The position numbers were made by a program, and so were the translations under genes. 35,446 bases of DNA from CAYQQR01 sp964420035 (GTDB lineage Bacteria > Bacteroidota > Bacteroidia > Bacteroidales > SM23-62): the NCBI GenBank assembly GCA_964420035.1, contig CAYQQR010000044.1, forward strand, positions 1 to 35,446, written 5' to 3'. Below are positions 24,039 to 31,097 of the stretch, piece by piece (positions within the stretch are counted from its first letter, which is position 1; each line of letters begins with the position of its first letter). A model generated the notes under the pieces. It saw nothing but the letters and a program-made list of their open reading frames with translations, did no database searches and was not told the DNA's origin.

Positions 24039-24583
24039 TACTTATCAATATCTTTCATTTCGATGAAATCAACACCGGCACGCAGCATCTCCATGATCGC
24101 CTGGTTACGGGTGTAATGGTCACGCAGACCGGCAACAACCGCATCTCTGATTACGTAGGTCTTGTAATTTCTTTCTGCAGCACCAATTGCAGTTTCTTTT
24201 ACTGAAAATTCAGTCCGGAATCCGGCTATATACAATTCGTCCACACCATTTTCCCGGAGCAGGGAGTCGAGGTCCTCATTGGTAGCGCTGAACGCGGAAT
24301 AACCGTAATCCTTCCCCGTGGTTCCTTTCTTCAGAATAACATCGATCTTGTCCTTTTTCAGTTCCGGAGGGAAATCTGCACCCGGTGTATTTTTAATGCA
24401 ATGCTTCGGCCATACTTCAAAATGTTTCGAGTTTTCCGGGTGCCAGTCTTTGGCTGCCAGAACCACATTAAAATTATCTATAAGTTGATTGATGACCGGG
24501 ACGATACGGTCTCCGTTGGCTAAGGACACGCTTCCCCCGGACAGGTAATCATTTTGAATATTGATGATCAACAAGGCCCTCAT
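24038..24583 (-). CDS. Nicotinamidase-like protein lacking catalytic residues
   Basis: The 181-residue protein has the isochorismatase/nicotinamidase fold and aligns easily to PncA. The metal ligands Asp46, His48, His54 and His61 and the lysine of Leu-Lys-Lys-Gly (Lys86) are present. However, the catalytic Asp (position 8 in the Val-Asp-Val-Gln motif) is Asn8 (Ile-Asn-Ile-Gln-Asn-Asp). The nucleophilic Cys of the usual Thr-Asp-Tyr-Cys-Val-Lys is Ser127 (Thr-Glu-Phe-Ser-Val-Lys). Both substitutions are clear in the codons. It is therefore probably a pseudoenzyme or has another chemistry. It forms an operon with the pterin dehydratase gene (30 bp gap). Confidence 0.85.
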   Translation of the reverse strand: MRALLIINIQNDYLSGGSVSLANGDRIVPVINQLIDNFNVVLAAKDWHPENSKHFEVWPKHCIKNTPGADFPPELKKDKIDVILKKGTTGKDYGYSAFSATNEDLDSLLRENGVDELYIAGFRTEFSVKETAIGAAERNYKTYVIRDAVVAGLRDHYTRNQAIMEMLRAGVDFIEMKDIDK

Positions 24584-24613
24584 AATGAATCAATTGTTTT
24601 TTTGAAAAATCCC

Positions 24614-24940
24614 TCAAGCCAATTCTTCTATTTTTGCCGCCAGAATAAAATCATTCCGGGTTAATCCGCCTGCATCGTGGGACCAGAGTTCTACCCTTAC
24701 GGAATTGAATTTCAGCAAGAGTTCGGGATGATGGTTGACCGCATCGGCCAGGTCCCCGACGCGGTTTAAAAAAGCACGGGATTCTCTGAAATCCTCGAAT
24801 TTATATACTTTTTGCAATATTTTATCCAGCACGATCTTCCAGTTCTGATCCAGTTCAGCAAGCAGGTCAGAGATCTCTGCTTTGTTCAGTTTACTTGTAT
24901 TTTCTCTTGTATGCTTTACTTCCAGCTCGTTCAATTCCAT
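24614..24940 (-). CDS. Pterin-4a-carbinolamine dehydratase-like protein
   Basis: The 108-residue protein has the family core: Tyr-Lys-Phe-Glu-Asp-Phe, then Asn-His-His-Pro-Glu, Val-Arg-Val-Glu-Leu-Trp-Ser-His-Asp and Gly-Gly-Leu-Thr. The enzyme dehydrates 4a-hydroxy-tetrahydrobiopterin. The active-site His-His pair (residues 69-70) and the second His in Ser-His-Asp are retained. No aromatic amino acid hydroxylase is nearby, so in this context it may serve another pterin use. It is first in a two-gene operon behind a -24/-12-like site. Confidence 0.88.
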   Translation of the reverse strand: MELNELEVKHTRENTSKLNKAEISDLLAELDQNWKIVLDKILQKVYKFEDFRESRAFLNRVGDLADAVNHHPELLLKFNSVRVELWSHDAGGLTRNDFILAAKIEELA

Positions 24941-24977
24941 AATGATCCTGTTACATTTAATCGGTCTTATTATCTAT

Positions 24978-24993
24978 TATAAAGATTGTGCCA
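24978..24993 (-). promoter_or_regulatory. -24/-12-like site of the pterin dehydratase operon
   Basis: On the minus strand TGGCAC-AATCT-TTATA carries a perfect -24 half (TGGCAC) and TT at the -12 position, but AT in place of the usual GC. The T of TGG is 53 bp from the start codon, the spacing seen at the other four sites. Confidence 0.45.
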
Positions 24994-25074
24994 AAAATAA
25001 ACCGGGTTCAATGCCGACATAAAGCATTGATATTTAAATACATGTAACATAAGGAGGGGATCATTTAATAGAAT

Positions 25075-25082
25075 TTTGTAGA
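25075..25082 (-). promoter_or_regulatory. Candidate activator half-site TCTACAAA
   Basis: TTTGTAGA (plus strand) is TCTACAAA on the minus strand, 82 bp upstream of the -24 box. Related words TCCACAAA and TCTACAAA occur upstream of other stress operons (30293-30321 and 27896-27915). Low information; weak evidence on its own. Confidence 0.3.
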
Positions 25083-25123
25083 AAAAAACCTTAAATGAGC
25101 AATGAAATCAACAAAAAGTAGAG

Positions 25124-26482
25124 CTACTGGTTTGGTTTATCGATATTGATGGAGTACTGCTTGATCTTGTTGTAGAGGGTTTTTCTGTCTATATTCAACA
25201 ATTTCGCAGCTTTGGATTTGTTATTGTTGGTCTTGACAAGGGCATTGATGATCACTTCTTTTTCTGCCTGGTTGGAAGCTTTCTTCAAACCCAATCTCTC
25301 TTTGACCTGTTCCTGGAGATGATCTTCTTCCTCGCTGAAATTCCTTATCTCCGGGGGCAGTAATGTTAATTGCAGCATTTCATCATCAGAGAGGAGCACA
25401 CAGCGGCGAATCACATTTTCCAGCTCACGTACGTTCCCGTGCCATGGGTAGGAAAGAATGGCATTGTTGAAGTCCCTGGAAAATCCTTTCACTGATTTAT
25501 TAAATCTTTTATTGGCCCTTTTAAGAAATTCTTTGGCAAAGATATCAACATCATTTCCCCGCTCCCTGAGGGAAGGAATATTAATCTTGAACTCATTAAG
25601 GCGGTAGTACAGGTCTTCCCTCAGATTTCCGCGTTGGACCTCCTCGAAAAGATCCTCGTTGGAGGCCACAAGCACCCTGACATTTATGTAGATTTTTTTT
25701 GTATCGCCCAGGCGGGTTATCAGCCGGTCCTGTAGCGCGCGCAAGAGTTTCATCTGGTTATCCTGGGTAAGATTGGAGATCTCATCCAGGAAGAGCGTAC
25801 CTCCGTTGGCTTGTTCAAAATAGCCCGGCTTGTCATAACCGGCACCGGTATACGCTCCCTTTACATGACCGAACAACTCGCTGTTGGCCAGCGTTTTCGG
25901 GATAGCGCCACAATCCACCGCGATGAAAGGTCTTTTGCTTCTGCGGCTGTAATGATGGATGGCCCGGGCAACATATTCCTTGCCTGAACCGGTTTCTCCC
26001 TGGATCATCACGGTAAGTTCAGTCGGTGCCACGATCCGCACATGCTCCATAACCTCAGCGAATTGCTTGCTTTCCCCGGTGATGAATTCATCCGAGAAGG
26101 AAAGCCCGGAAACCGAAGAGGTTCGTTTTTGCATGGTCTTTTCCACCAAGTCCAAAATCTCATCGGGTTGCACCGGTTTGGTAAGATAATCTATCGCACC
26201 GGCCTTGATCAATTTTACGGCACTGCGAACATCTTCGTAGTTGGTAACGATAATGACCTGGGTCAGGGGATCCTTTTCCCTTATATTCTGAATAATTTTA
26301 AGTCCGTCCCCGTCCGGCAAACGGTTATCGGTAATGACCAGGTCGTATCTCTTTTTCTTCAAATGGGTAGTGGCGCTTCGGGCATTGAAAGCCGTATCAA
26401 CCCGGAAGCCTTTTTTGGAGATTAATTCCGCCAGATGGCCTGATGAATAGGCATCGTGATCAATTATAAGGATTCGCTTCAT
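25124..26482 (-). CDS. NtrC-family sigma-54-dependent response regulator
   Basis: The 452-residue regulator has three parts. The receiver (1-120) has acidic pocket Asp8, phosphoacceptor Asp52 (Ile-Thr-Asp-Asn-Arg-Leu-Pro) and Lys102. The AAA+ domain (about 133-365) has Walker A Gly-Glu-Thr-Gly-Ser-Gly-Lys (162-168) and the sigma-54 loop Gly-Ala-Tyr-Thr-Gly-Ala (209-214). Gly-Gly-Thr-Leu-Phe-Leu-Asp-Glu is Walker B. A Fis-type helix-turn-helix (about 405-445, Asn-Asn-Asn-Lys-Ser-Lys-Ala-Ala-Lys-Leu-Leu-Asn) closes it. Tyr replaces the Phe of GAFTGA, a change seen in other active family members. No histidine kinase gene is in the window. Its position amid five units with -24/-12-like sites makes it their likely activator. 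Confidence 0.95.
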   Translation of the reverse strand: MKRILIIDHDAYSSGHLAELISKKGFRVDTAFNARSATTHLKKKRYDLVITDNRLPDGDGLKIIQNIREKDPLTQVIIVTNYEDVRSAVKLIKAGAIDYLTKPVQPDEILDLVEKTMQKRTSSVSGLSFSDEFITGESKQFAEVMEHVRIVAPTELTVMIQGETGSGKEYVARAIHHYSRRSKRPFIAVDCGAIPKTLANSELFGHVKGAYTGAGYDKPGYFEQANGGTLFLDEISNLTQDNQMKLLRALQDRLITRLGDTKKIYINVRVLVASNEDLFEEVQRGNLREDLYYRLNEFKINIPSLRERGNDVDIFAKEFLKRANKRFNKSVKGFSRDFNNAILSYPWHGNVRELENVIRRCVLLSDDEMLQLTLLPPEIRNFSEEEDHLQEQVKERLGLKKASNQAEKEVIINALVKTNNNKSKAAKLLNIDRKTLYNKIKQYSINIDKPNQ

Positions 26483-26551
26483 GCTTCACTCCGGGGGTCG
26501 TAAAGGCAAAAGTACTAAAAAGGGGCTATTTGGCGTGCAGCTAAGTGAAAA

Positions 26552-26584
26552 TAAAAAAACCCGGTTAATTTATTTACCGGGTTT
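26552..26584 (-). terminator. Rho-independent terminator of the CsbD operon
   Basis: AAACCCGGT (26557-26565) pairs perfectly with ACCGGGTTT (26576-26584) around a 10-nt A/T-rich loop, followed on the minus strand by a T run. It lies about 20 bp after the stop of the 26604 gene. Confidence 0.85.
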
Positions 26585-26603
26585 CAGCATATGATCAAGC
26601 TAT

Positions 26604-27557
26604 TCATTCGATCTGTTCACAAAGAATCTCATAGTTATAATATCCCGAGACCGGTCTGGAATAAAGCATTTGTGAGTACCTTCCTCTTCCGCGGTGACGT
26701 TGATTGTAAAGAGCGGTCTTCAGCCAGCATTTTCCGGTGGCTGTTTTATAAATCACGGTAGCGATGATAGATCTGGACAGAACATTGTTGTTCTGATCCA
26801 CGGTATAACGCCAGCCTTCCTTATTGTCGACAATAATGGCCTGCACGGGTTCCGCTTTAGGATAGACCATTCTGCTCGCCTGCACGATCTCTTTTTCGAT
26901 TTCGGGCAGGATCATTACCGGTTCGGGAATTTCCGGTGCCATCAGTTCAGCAAATTCATCGAATTTGGTCGTATCGACATTGATAATAAATTTTCCGGTG
27001 GCAATAGAATATACAATCCCTTCTACCAGTGCGGTTTCAACCGGTATGACTTCAAAAGTTATGATATGCTGACCGTGGTCCATGCGGAACACTTCCATGA
27101 CCCATTCCCTGTTGATCTTATAGAATCGTTTATCCTTGCCCTTGGAGGACAGGATGAACTCGAACTGGGTCATGTTCCTGAAGTTTTCGGGGGTGGCTTC
27201 AAAAAACCACCGGGATTGCAGGTTGCCGTCAACCGACATCTGTATGGCATAATTATACTTGGTAAAATCCCTGGAATAGTCATAATCATAGCCCAGTTTT
27301 TCATAATATTCCTTCAGGGGCTTTTCCAGGAAAACCCGGGCATAGATATCATCCAACAGGTTAAAGCTGCGGTTGAGTTCTGCTGGTTCATATTCCGGTT
27401 CCACCGGCTCATTTGAAAAGACTATAGTTCCCTTTTCTACAGGAGCATCAGCCTGCACTGCAGGTACCGGCATGCAAATCAGAACTGAAATTATAACAAT
27501 GAAAAGATGTTTTTTGGGTATCATATTCAAAAGTTTTGATGATTCAATCATGGGCAT
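26604..27557 (-). CDS. Exported protein of unknown function
   Basis: The protein has a signal peptide (hydrophobic core after Ile-Pro-Lys-Lys-His, cleavage near Val-Gln-Ala). ATG 27557 gives 317 residues. The ATG at 27524 (Met12, directly before Ile-Pro-Lys-Lys) would give a cleaner signal peptide and is equally likely. The mature part has mixed alpha/beta sequence with aromatic runs (Tyr-Asp-Tyr-Asp-Tyr-Ser, Trp-Phe-Phe-Glu) and a C-terminal Asn-Gln-Arg-His-Arg-Gly-Arg-Gly-Arg-Tyr. I recognise no family. It lies 18 bp behind the CsbD gene and shares its promoter and terminator. Confidence 0.65.
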   Translation of the reverse strand: MPMIESSKLLNMIPKKHLFIVIISVLICMPVPAVQADAPVEKGTIVFSNEPVEPEYEPAELNRSFNLLDDIYARVFLEKPLKEYYEKLGYDYDYSRDFTKYNYAIQMSVDGNLQSRWFFEATPENFRNMTQFEFILSSKGKDKRFYKINREWVMEVFRMDHGQHIITFEVIPVETALVEGIVYSIATGKFIINVDTTKFDEFAELMAPEIPEPVMILPEIEKEIVQASRMVYPKAEPVQAIIVDNKEGWRYTVDQNNNVLSRSIIATVIYKTATGKCWLKTALYNQRHRGRGRYSQMLYSRPVSGYYNYEILCEQIE

Positions 27558-27575
27558 TGGAATGCATCCATTAGA

Positions 27576-27776
27576 TTAGTAGTAATTATGAAAATCTTTT
27601 ATTCGATCAATGACCTTTTCCTTCCTTTCCCTTCCGAGTCGTCGTTCGATCCGGCCGACCAGCATATCTTCCTCCCCCTTTCTGAATTTCAGGTCTTCAT
27701 CCGTGAGTTCGGGATATTCGGATTGAAGTTTTTCTTTCATCTTTCCCCAATCTCCGGTTATTTTTAATTTTTCCAT
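27576..27776 (-). CDS. CsbD-like stress protein
   Basis: The 66-residue protein matches the CsbD family, short hydrophilic proteins induced in general stress: Gly-Asp-Trp-Gly-Lys-Met-Lys-Glu-Lys-Leu, then Tyr-Pro-Glu-Leu-Thr-Asp-Glu-Asp-Leu, and Gly-Arg-Ile-Glu-Arg-Arg-Leu-Gly. It heads a two-gene operon behind a -24/-12-like site with an inverted repeat 73-92 bp upstream. Molecular function is unknown for the family. Confidence 0.88.
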   Translation of the reverse strand: MEKLKITGDWGKMKEKLQSEYPELTDEDLKFRKGEEDMLVGRIERRLGRERKEKVIDRIKDFHNYY

Positions 27777-27807
27777 AGTTTAAAGTTTTAATATCTGTAT
27801 CATGATG

Positions 27808-27823
27808 TGAAAAAACCATGCCA
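27808..27823 (-). promoter_or_regulatory. -24/-12-like site of the CsbD operon
   Basis: TGGCAT-GGTTT-TTTCA on the minus strand; the T of TGG is 47 bp from the start. It shares TGGCAT and TTTCA with the trehalose-synthase site. The -12 GC is TC. Confidence 0.5.
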
Positions 27824-27880
27824 GAGGCTGTAATGCCTTTCAATTGATGATCGCGGAAGAATATATTTCTGATGTGATTG

Positions 27881-27915
27881 GAGGAAAATCCTCGTTTGTG
27901 GAACAAAATCCACAA
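27881..27915. promoter_or_regulatory. Paired inverted repeats upstream of the CsbD operon
   Basis: GAGGA-AAA-TCCTC (27881-27893) and TTGTGGA-ACAAAA-TCCACAA (27896-27915) are perfect dyads 58-92 bp upstream of the -24 box, the usual place for a sigma-54 activator. They lie between the 3' end of the trehalose-synthase gene and CsbD. The second dyad is followed by an A-run, so it is not a terminator for the minus-strand gene above it. Confidence 0.4.
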
Positions 27916-27922
27916 AAAAACC

Positions 27923-30136
27923 TTAAGTAGTCAATCTTTGTATCAATTCCGGAACGGAAACCTTCAACTCACAATTATAATCGGCGTGGGTTCCATAGAC
28001 CCCGATTTTTATGCTGACGGAATCCTTTGGGAGTTGTTCGAATAAAAACTCATCGGTCCGCTGATCCCCCAGGGCAAGGTTAAAGTCCACGGGGTGTTCC
28101 CGTATATACCTGAGGCCGGCCTTCCCTTTGCTGATGTATATATTTCGGATTTCAATGAATTTCGGGCCTTCCACGATCTCCAATTCAAGGTTGGCAACCA
28201 AAGTGGTCATTTCATCCTTGAGTTCCATGGCCCTGAGTTTACCCAGTTCAGGGTCCACTTTTTCATAGTTCCAAACCAGGGCATAGGCTCGTTCTTCAAT
28301 AAAAGAACCCGGGGTACGGTCAACATAGATTTGCACCAGGGGTTCCAAAACCTCTTTCCATTCCTGGCTCAAAGTTGCTGATTCATAAACAGACCAGTCT
28401 TTAGCACCTTCTTTGAGCCAAAGACCGTCTTCGGTGATGATGTCAAGCTTTGTCTTTTTCAAAATGCCGGGGATATCATTCCGGGTTCCTGAGCTCAGGA
28501 TGAGTACATGGCTCTCTTTTTCTTTCCGGACCTGATTTAATAAATCGTGAAGTTCCTGTTCAATTTGCCTGGATTGATCATCTGACTTAAGGCTCAGGAG
28601 TTTGTCATCCAGGTCCAGGATAAGCCTTTTGCTTTTTGCTGATTTGAAAGAAACGGCGAGCTTATTTTCAATTTCCGGTGTTAGTTTTTTTGCAAGATAT
28701 TCGCGACGGATCTCACTTACTTTGTCCAATTCAGAGAGGAAATCATCCGACCACTTCATGATATCGTATCTTTTGAGCCTTTTTTGCATGGCTCTTATCC
28801 GGGATACCTGTTCTTCCCCGGGCATGGATAGTGCTTTATCGATGGCTGCTGCTATTTCGTCGGAATTGTTTGGATTAACGATCAGGGCCTCACTCATTTC
28901 CCGGGCTGAGCCGGCCATTTCGCTGATGATCAATACCCCTTTACCCTGGGGCTTTGATGCAATATATTCTTTGGCCACCAGGTTCATGCCATCCCGGATA
29001 GGGGTGATCAGGGCAATATCCGAGTTATGATAAAGATCCACCAGGTTTTCGAAAGGCATGGTCCTGTAAAAATACCGGATAGGCGTCCAGTTCACGGTAC
29101 CGTATTTACCGTTGATGCGTCCCACCAGTTCATCCACTTCAGATTTCATGATCTGGTATTGTTCGACATTTTCACGGGTGGGATTGGCCAGCATAATGAA
29201 GGATACCTTTTCCCGGTGCTGAGGATAGGATTCAAGGAACTGGTCGAAGGCCCACAAACGGTTGGAGATCCCCTTGGAATAATCCAGCCGGTCGATGGAA
29301 AGGATCAATTTCCTGTCGGGCTGACTCTGGATAAAATGGGTGAGTTCACTGATCTCGGATTTGCCGGCTTTCGATTCTTCTTCAAGCTTCTTGCTGGCCT
29401 CTTTATTAAACTTATTATAATCTATGCCCATGGGAAAAATATCCACCTGAACCTGACGGGTTTCCATATTCACCTTATTGAAAACCACGTCATAACCTTT
29501 CAGGCGGCGGGCACAGGAGCTGAAGTGCCGCATGTAGTCATAGGTATGAAATCCAATGAGATCGGCCCCCAGCAACCCGGAAAGGATCCCGTCCCTCCAG
29601 GGAAGGAGCCTGAACAATTCATAGGAGGGGAACGGGATGTGCAGGAAAAAACCAATACTGGAACCGGGCAGCTTTTCTTTTACCATTCCCGGAACCAGTA
29701 ATAAATGATAATCATGGATCCATATCAGATCATCATCGTTTGCAATTTTGATGATTTCATCGGCAAAGATGCGATTTACCTTTTCATAGCTAAGCCATTG
29801 GGATTTATCATATTTGGTGAATTGTGGGAAGTAATGAAAAAGGGGCCAAATGGTTTGATTGCTGAAACCGTAATAATACTGGTCTATCAAATTTTTCTCA
29901 ATAAAAATAGGATGGCATTTTTCCTCCTTCATGACCGAATTGAACTCCTCCATATCTTTATCCCGGAGCTGGTCGCGCTCTATTCCCGACCAGCCGATCC
30001 AAAGACTGTCCACCCTTTTATAAACAGACTTCATTCCTGTAGCCAGGCCACCAATGGCAGGTGTGAAATCCAGTTCATTGTTTTGCCTGGAGATGTTCAT
30101 GGGTAAGCGGTTGGAAACTATGATCAATCTTTTCAT
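27923..30136 (-). CDS. Trehalose-phosphate synthase fused to a degenerate phosphatase domain
   Basis: The 737-residue fusion has an OtsA glycosyltransferase (about 1-470) with Ser-Asn-Arg-Leu-Pro, Ile-Gly-Gly-Leu, Trp-Ile-His-Asp-Tyr-His-Leu, Asp-Arg-Leu-Asp-Tyr-Ser-Lys-Gly and Arg-Asp-Gly-Met-Asn, all active-site motifs intact. It makes trehalose-6-phosphate from UDP-glucose and glucose-6-phosphate. The OtsB-like domain (about 495-737) is altered. Motif I, normally Asp-x-Asp-Gly-Thr, is Asp508-Leu-Asp510-Asp-Lys512. The Gly-Asp-Asp of motif IV is Gly-Asp691-Gln692. Asp508, Asp510 and the lysine of Ser-Lys-Gly-Lys-Ala remain. Phosphatase activity is therefore doubtful. Trehalose accumulates as an osmolyte, which fits the nearby MscS and UspA genes. 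Confidence 0.93.
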   Translation of the reverse strand: MKRLIIVSNRLPMNISRQNNELDFTPAIGGLATGMKSVYKRVDSLWIGWSGIERDQLRDKDMEEFNSVMKEEKCHPIFIEKNLIDQYYYGFSNQTIWPLFHYFPQFTKYDKSQWLSYEKVNRIFADEIIKIANDDDLIWIHDYHLLLVPGMVKEKLPGSSIGFFLHIPFPSYELFRLLPWRDGILSGLLGADLIGFHTYDYMRHFSSCARRLKGYDVVFNKVNMETRQVQVDIFPMGIDYNKFNKEASKKLEEESKAGKSEISELTHFIQSQPDRKLILSIDRLDYSKGISNRLWAFDQFLESYPQHREKVSFIMLANPTRENVEQYQIMKSEVDELVGRINGKYGTVNWTPIRYFYRTMPFENLVDLYHNSDIALITPIRDGMNLVAKEYIASKPQGKGVLIISEMAGSAREMSEALIVNPNNSDEIAAAIDKALSMPGEEQVSRIRAMQKRLKRYDIMKWSDDFLSELDKVSEIRREYLAKKLTPEIENKLAVSFKSAKSKRLILDLDDKLLSLKSDDQSRQIEQELHDLLNQVRKEKESHVLILSSGTRNDIPGILKKTKLDIITEDGLWLKEGAKDWSVYESATLSQEWKEVLEPLVQIYVDRTPGSFIEERAYALVWNYEKVDPELGKLRAMELKDEMTTLVANLELEIVEGPKFIEIRNIYISKGKAGLRYIREHPVDFNLALGDQRTDEFLFEQLPKDSVSIKIGVYGTHADYNCELKVSVPELIQRLTT

Positions 30137-30175
30137 AAATATTGTGTGATTATTTCCGGTGATATCTTAATTCAT

Positions 30176-30191
30176 TGAAATTATTATGCCA
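30176..30191 (-). promoter_or_regulatory. -24/-12-like site of the trehalose-synthase gene
   Basis: TGGCAT-AATAA-TTTCA on the minus strand; the T of TGG is 55 bp from the start codon. It agrees with the CsbD site in both boxes. Confidence 0.5.
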
Positions 30192-30292
30192 TTAATGGGG
30201 AGTTTGTTAAAAGATACGAGATAAGATGTTGAAAAACAAAAAGATTTAGAGGCAAAACCGTTTCCCGGTACAGTCCGGACTGGGCATAATTT

Positions 30293-30321
30293 TCCACAAA
30301 TGACTCATAAAAATCTACAAA
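30293..30321 (+). promoter_or_regulatory. Direct repeats TCCACAAA and TCTACAAA in the divergent control region
   Basis: TCCACAAA (30293-30300) and TCTACAAA (30314-30321) are 21 bp apart, two helical turns, in the same orientation. They lie 53-81 bp upstream of the 30374 site and about 100-130 bp upstream of the opposing trehalose-synthase site, so one activator could serve both. They resemble half of the TTGTGGA/TCCACAA dyad at 27896-27915. Confidence 0.4.
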
Positions 30322-30373
30322 CCAGGGAATAATACGTCCTGATCCTTGTGTGCCGACGCCATAATGATCAGAA

Positions 30374-30389
30374 TGGCACAATATTTATT
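30374..30389 (+). promoter_or_regulatory. -24/-12-like site of the 30421-33198 operon
   Basis: TGGCAC-AATAT-TTATT shares 12 of its first 13 positions (TGGCACAATNTTT reading) with the pterin dehydratase site. The T of TGG is 47 bp before the start codon. The -12 GC is AT. Confidence 0.5.
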
Positions 30390-30420
30390 CCCTGAATAAC
30401 ACACGTTAAAGAATGGAAAT

Positions 30421-30882
30421 ATGAAAACGGCAGTCATACATAGCCTCCTGTTTTTAATAATATTGAGTTTTACGGCTTCATTTTCCTGGCCGCGCAAATT
30501 TAAAGTAAAGGAGAATAAGGAGAATATTGTATTCTATTATAAATGGAACCGGTCCAATTTATTCAATAGCGAAAGTCCGGAAAAATTGGTGCTGAAGCTT
30601 GATAACCAGAATGACAAGCGTGCATATGTCCGGTTTGTTATCGGTTATTACTGGAACGGTATTTTGGAATACCACAGCGATACCGTTGAAGCCTGCATCC
30701 CTGCTGAACGTTCACTTAAAGGCAGGATGAACAATCTGGCATTTGATCATGCTGATTTTGAAAATTATGAGATTGCTGATGATGACCGTTTTAGCTGGGA
30801 GATCATTTATTTTGAAGCGGACATGGATACCCAATGCAAAAGAGTATGGAAATTATTGCCTGTAATACAAAAAGATAATTAA
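30421..30882 (+). CDS. Small exported protein of unknown function
   Basis: The 153-residue product has a signal peptide (cleavage near Ser-Phe-Ser-Trp, about residue 23). The mature part looks like one beta-sandwich domain: Phe-Tyr-Tyr-Lys-Trp-Asn, Leu-Val-Leu-Lys-Leu-Asp-Asn-Gln-Asn, Phe-Val-Ile-Gly-Tyr-Tyr-Trp-Asn-Gly. It contains a single pair of Cys (Ala-Cys-Ile-Pro and Gln-Cys-Lys). No family is recognised. It is the first gene of a likely four-gene stress operon ending in mscS. Confidence 0.65.
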   Translation: MKTAVIHSLLFLIILSFTASFSWPRKFKVKENKENIVFYYKWNRSNLFNSESPEKLVLKLDNQNDKRAYVRFVIGYYWNGILEYHSDTVEACIPAERSLKGRMNNLAFDHADFENYEIADDDRFSWEIIYFEADMDTQCKRVWKLLPVIQKDN

Positions 30883-30905
30883 AAATAAACTATAAAGGGT
30901 TATAT

Positions 30906-31088
30906 ATGGAAGGGAAAGATAAAAAGAATTATTCGAAGGAAATTGCATCCAGATTTTTGATACAGGAGCAGAATGCCTTTGCATATTCATCTTTCAGGCA
31001 GAAAATGAAGAGGAAGCCGAATCCTGTCAAAATGCGTTTAAAGAATGCCCGGGGTACGCAAAATGTAAGCCATTATCTTAATAAATAA
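30906..31088 (+). CDS. Small basic protein of unknown function
   Basis: The 60-residue product is rich in Lys, Arg, Asn and Ser, without a signal, membrane segment or cysteine. It lies 23 bp after the exported gene and 9 bp before the kinase-like gene on the same strand, so the spacing supports a real coding sequence. Nothing suggests a function. Confidence 0.45.
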   Translation: MEGKDKKNYSKEIASRFLIQEQNAFAYSSFRQKMKRKPNPVKMRLKNARGTQNVSHYLNK

Positions 31089-31097
31089 ACCAGTAGT

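Noticed and set aside
26484..26495. Relation of the regulator upstream region to the end array
   Set aside because: CTTCACTCCGGG is shared with the 35 kb array, but the match stops at 12 bp and the rest of the unit is absent; probably chance.
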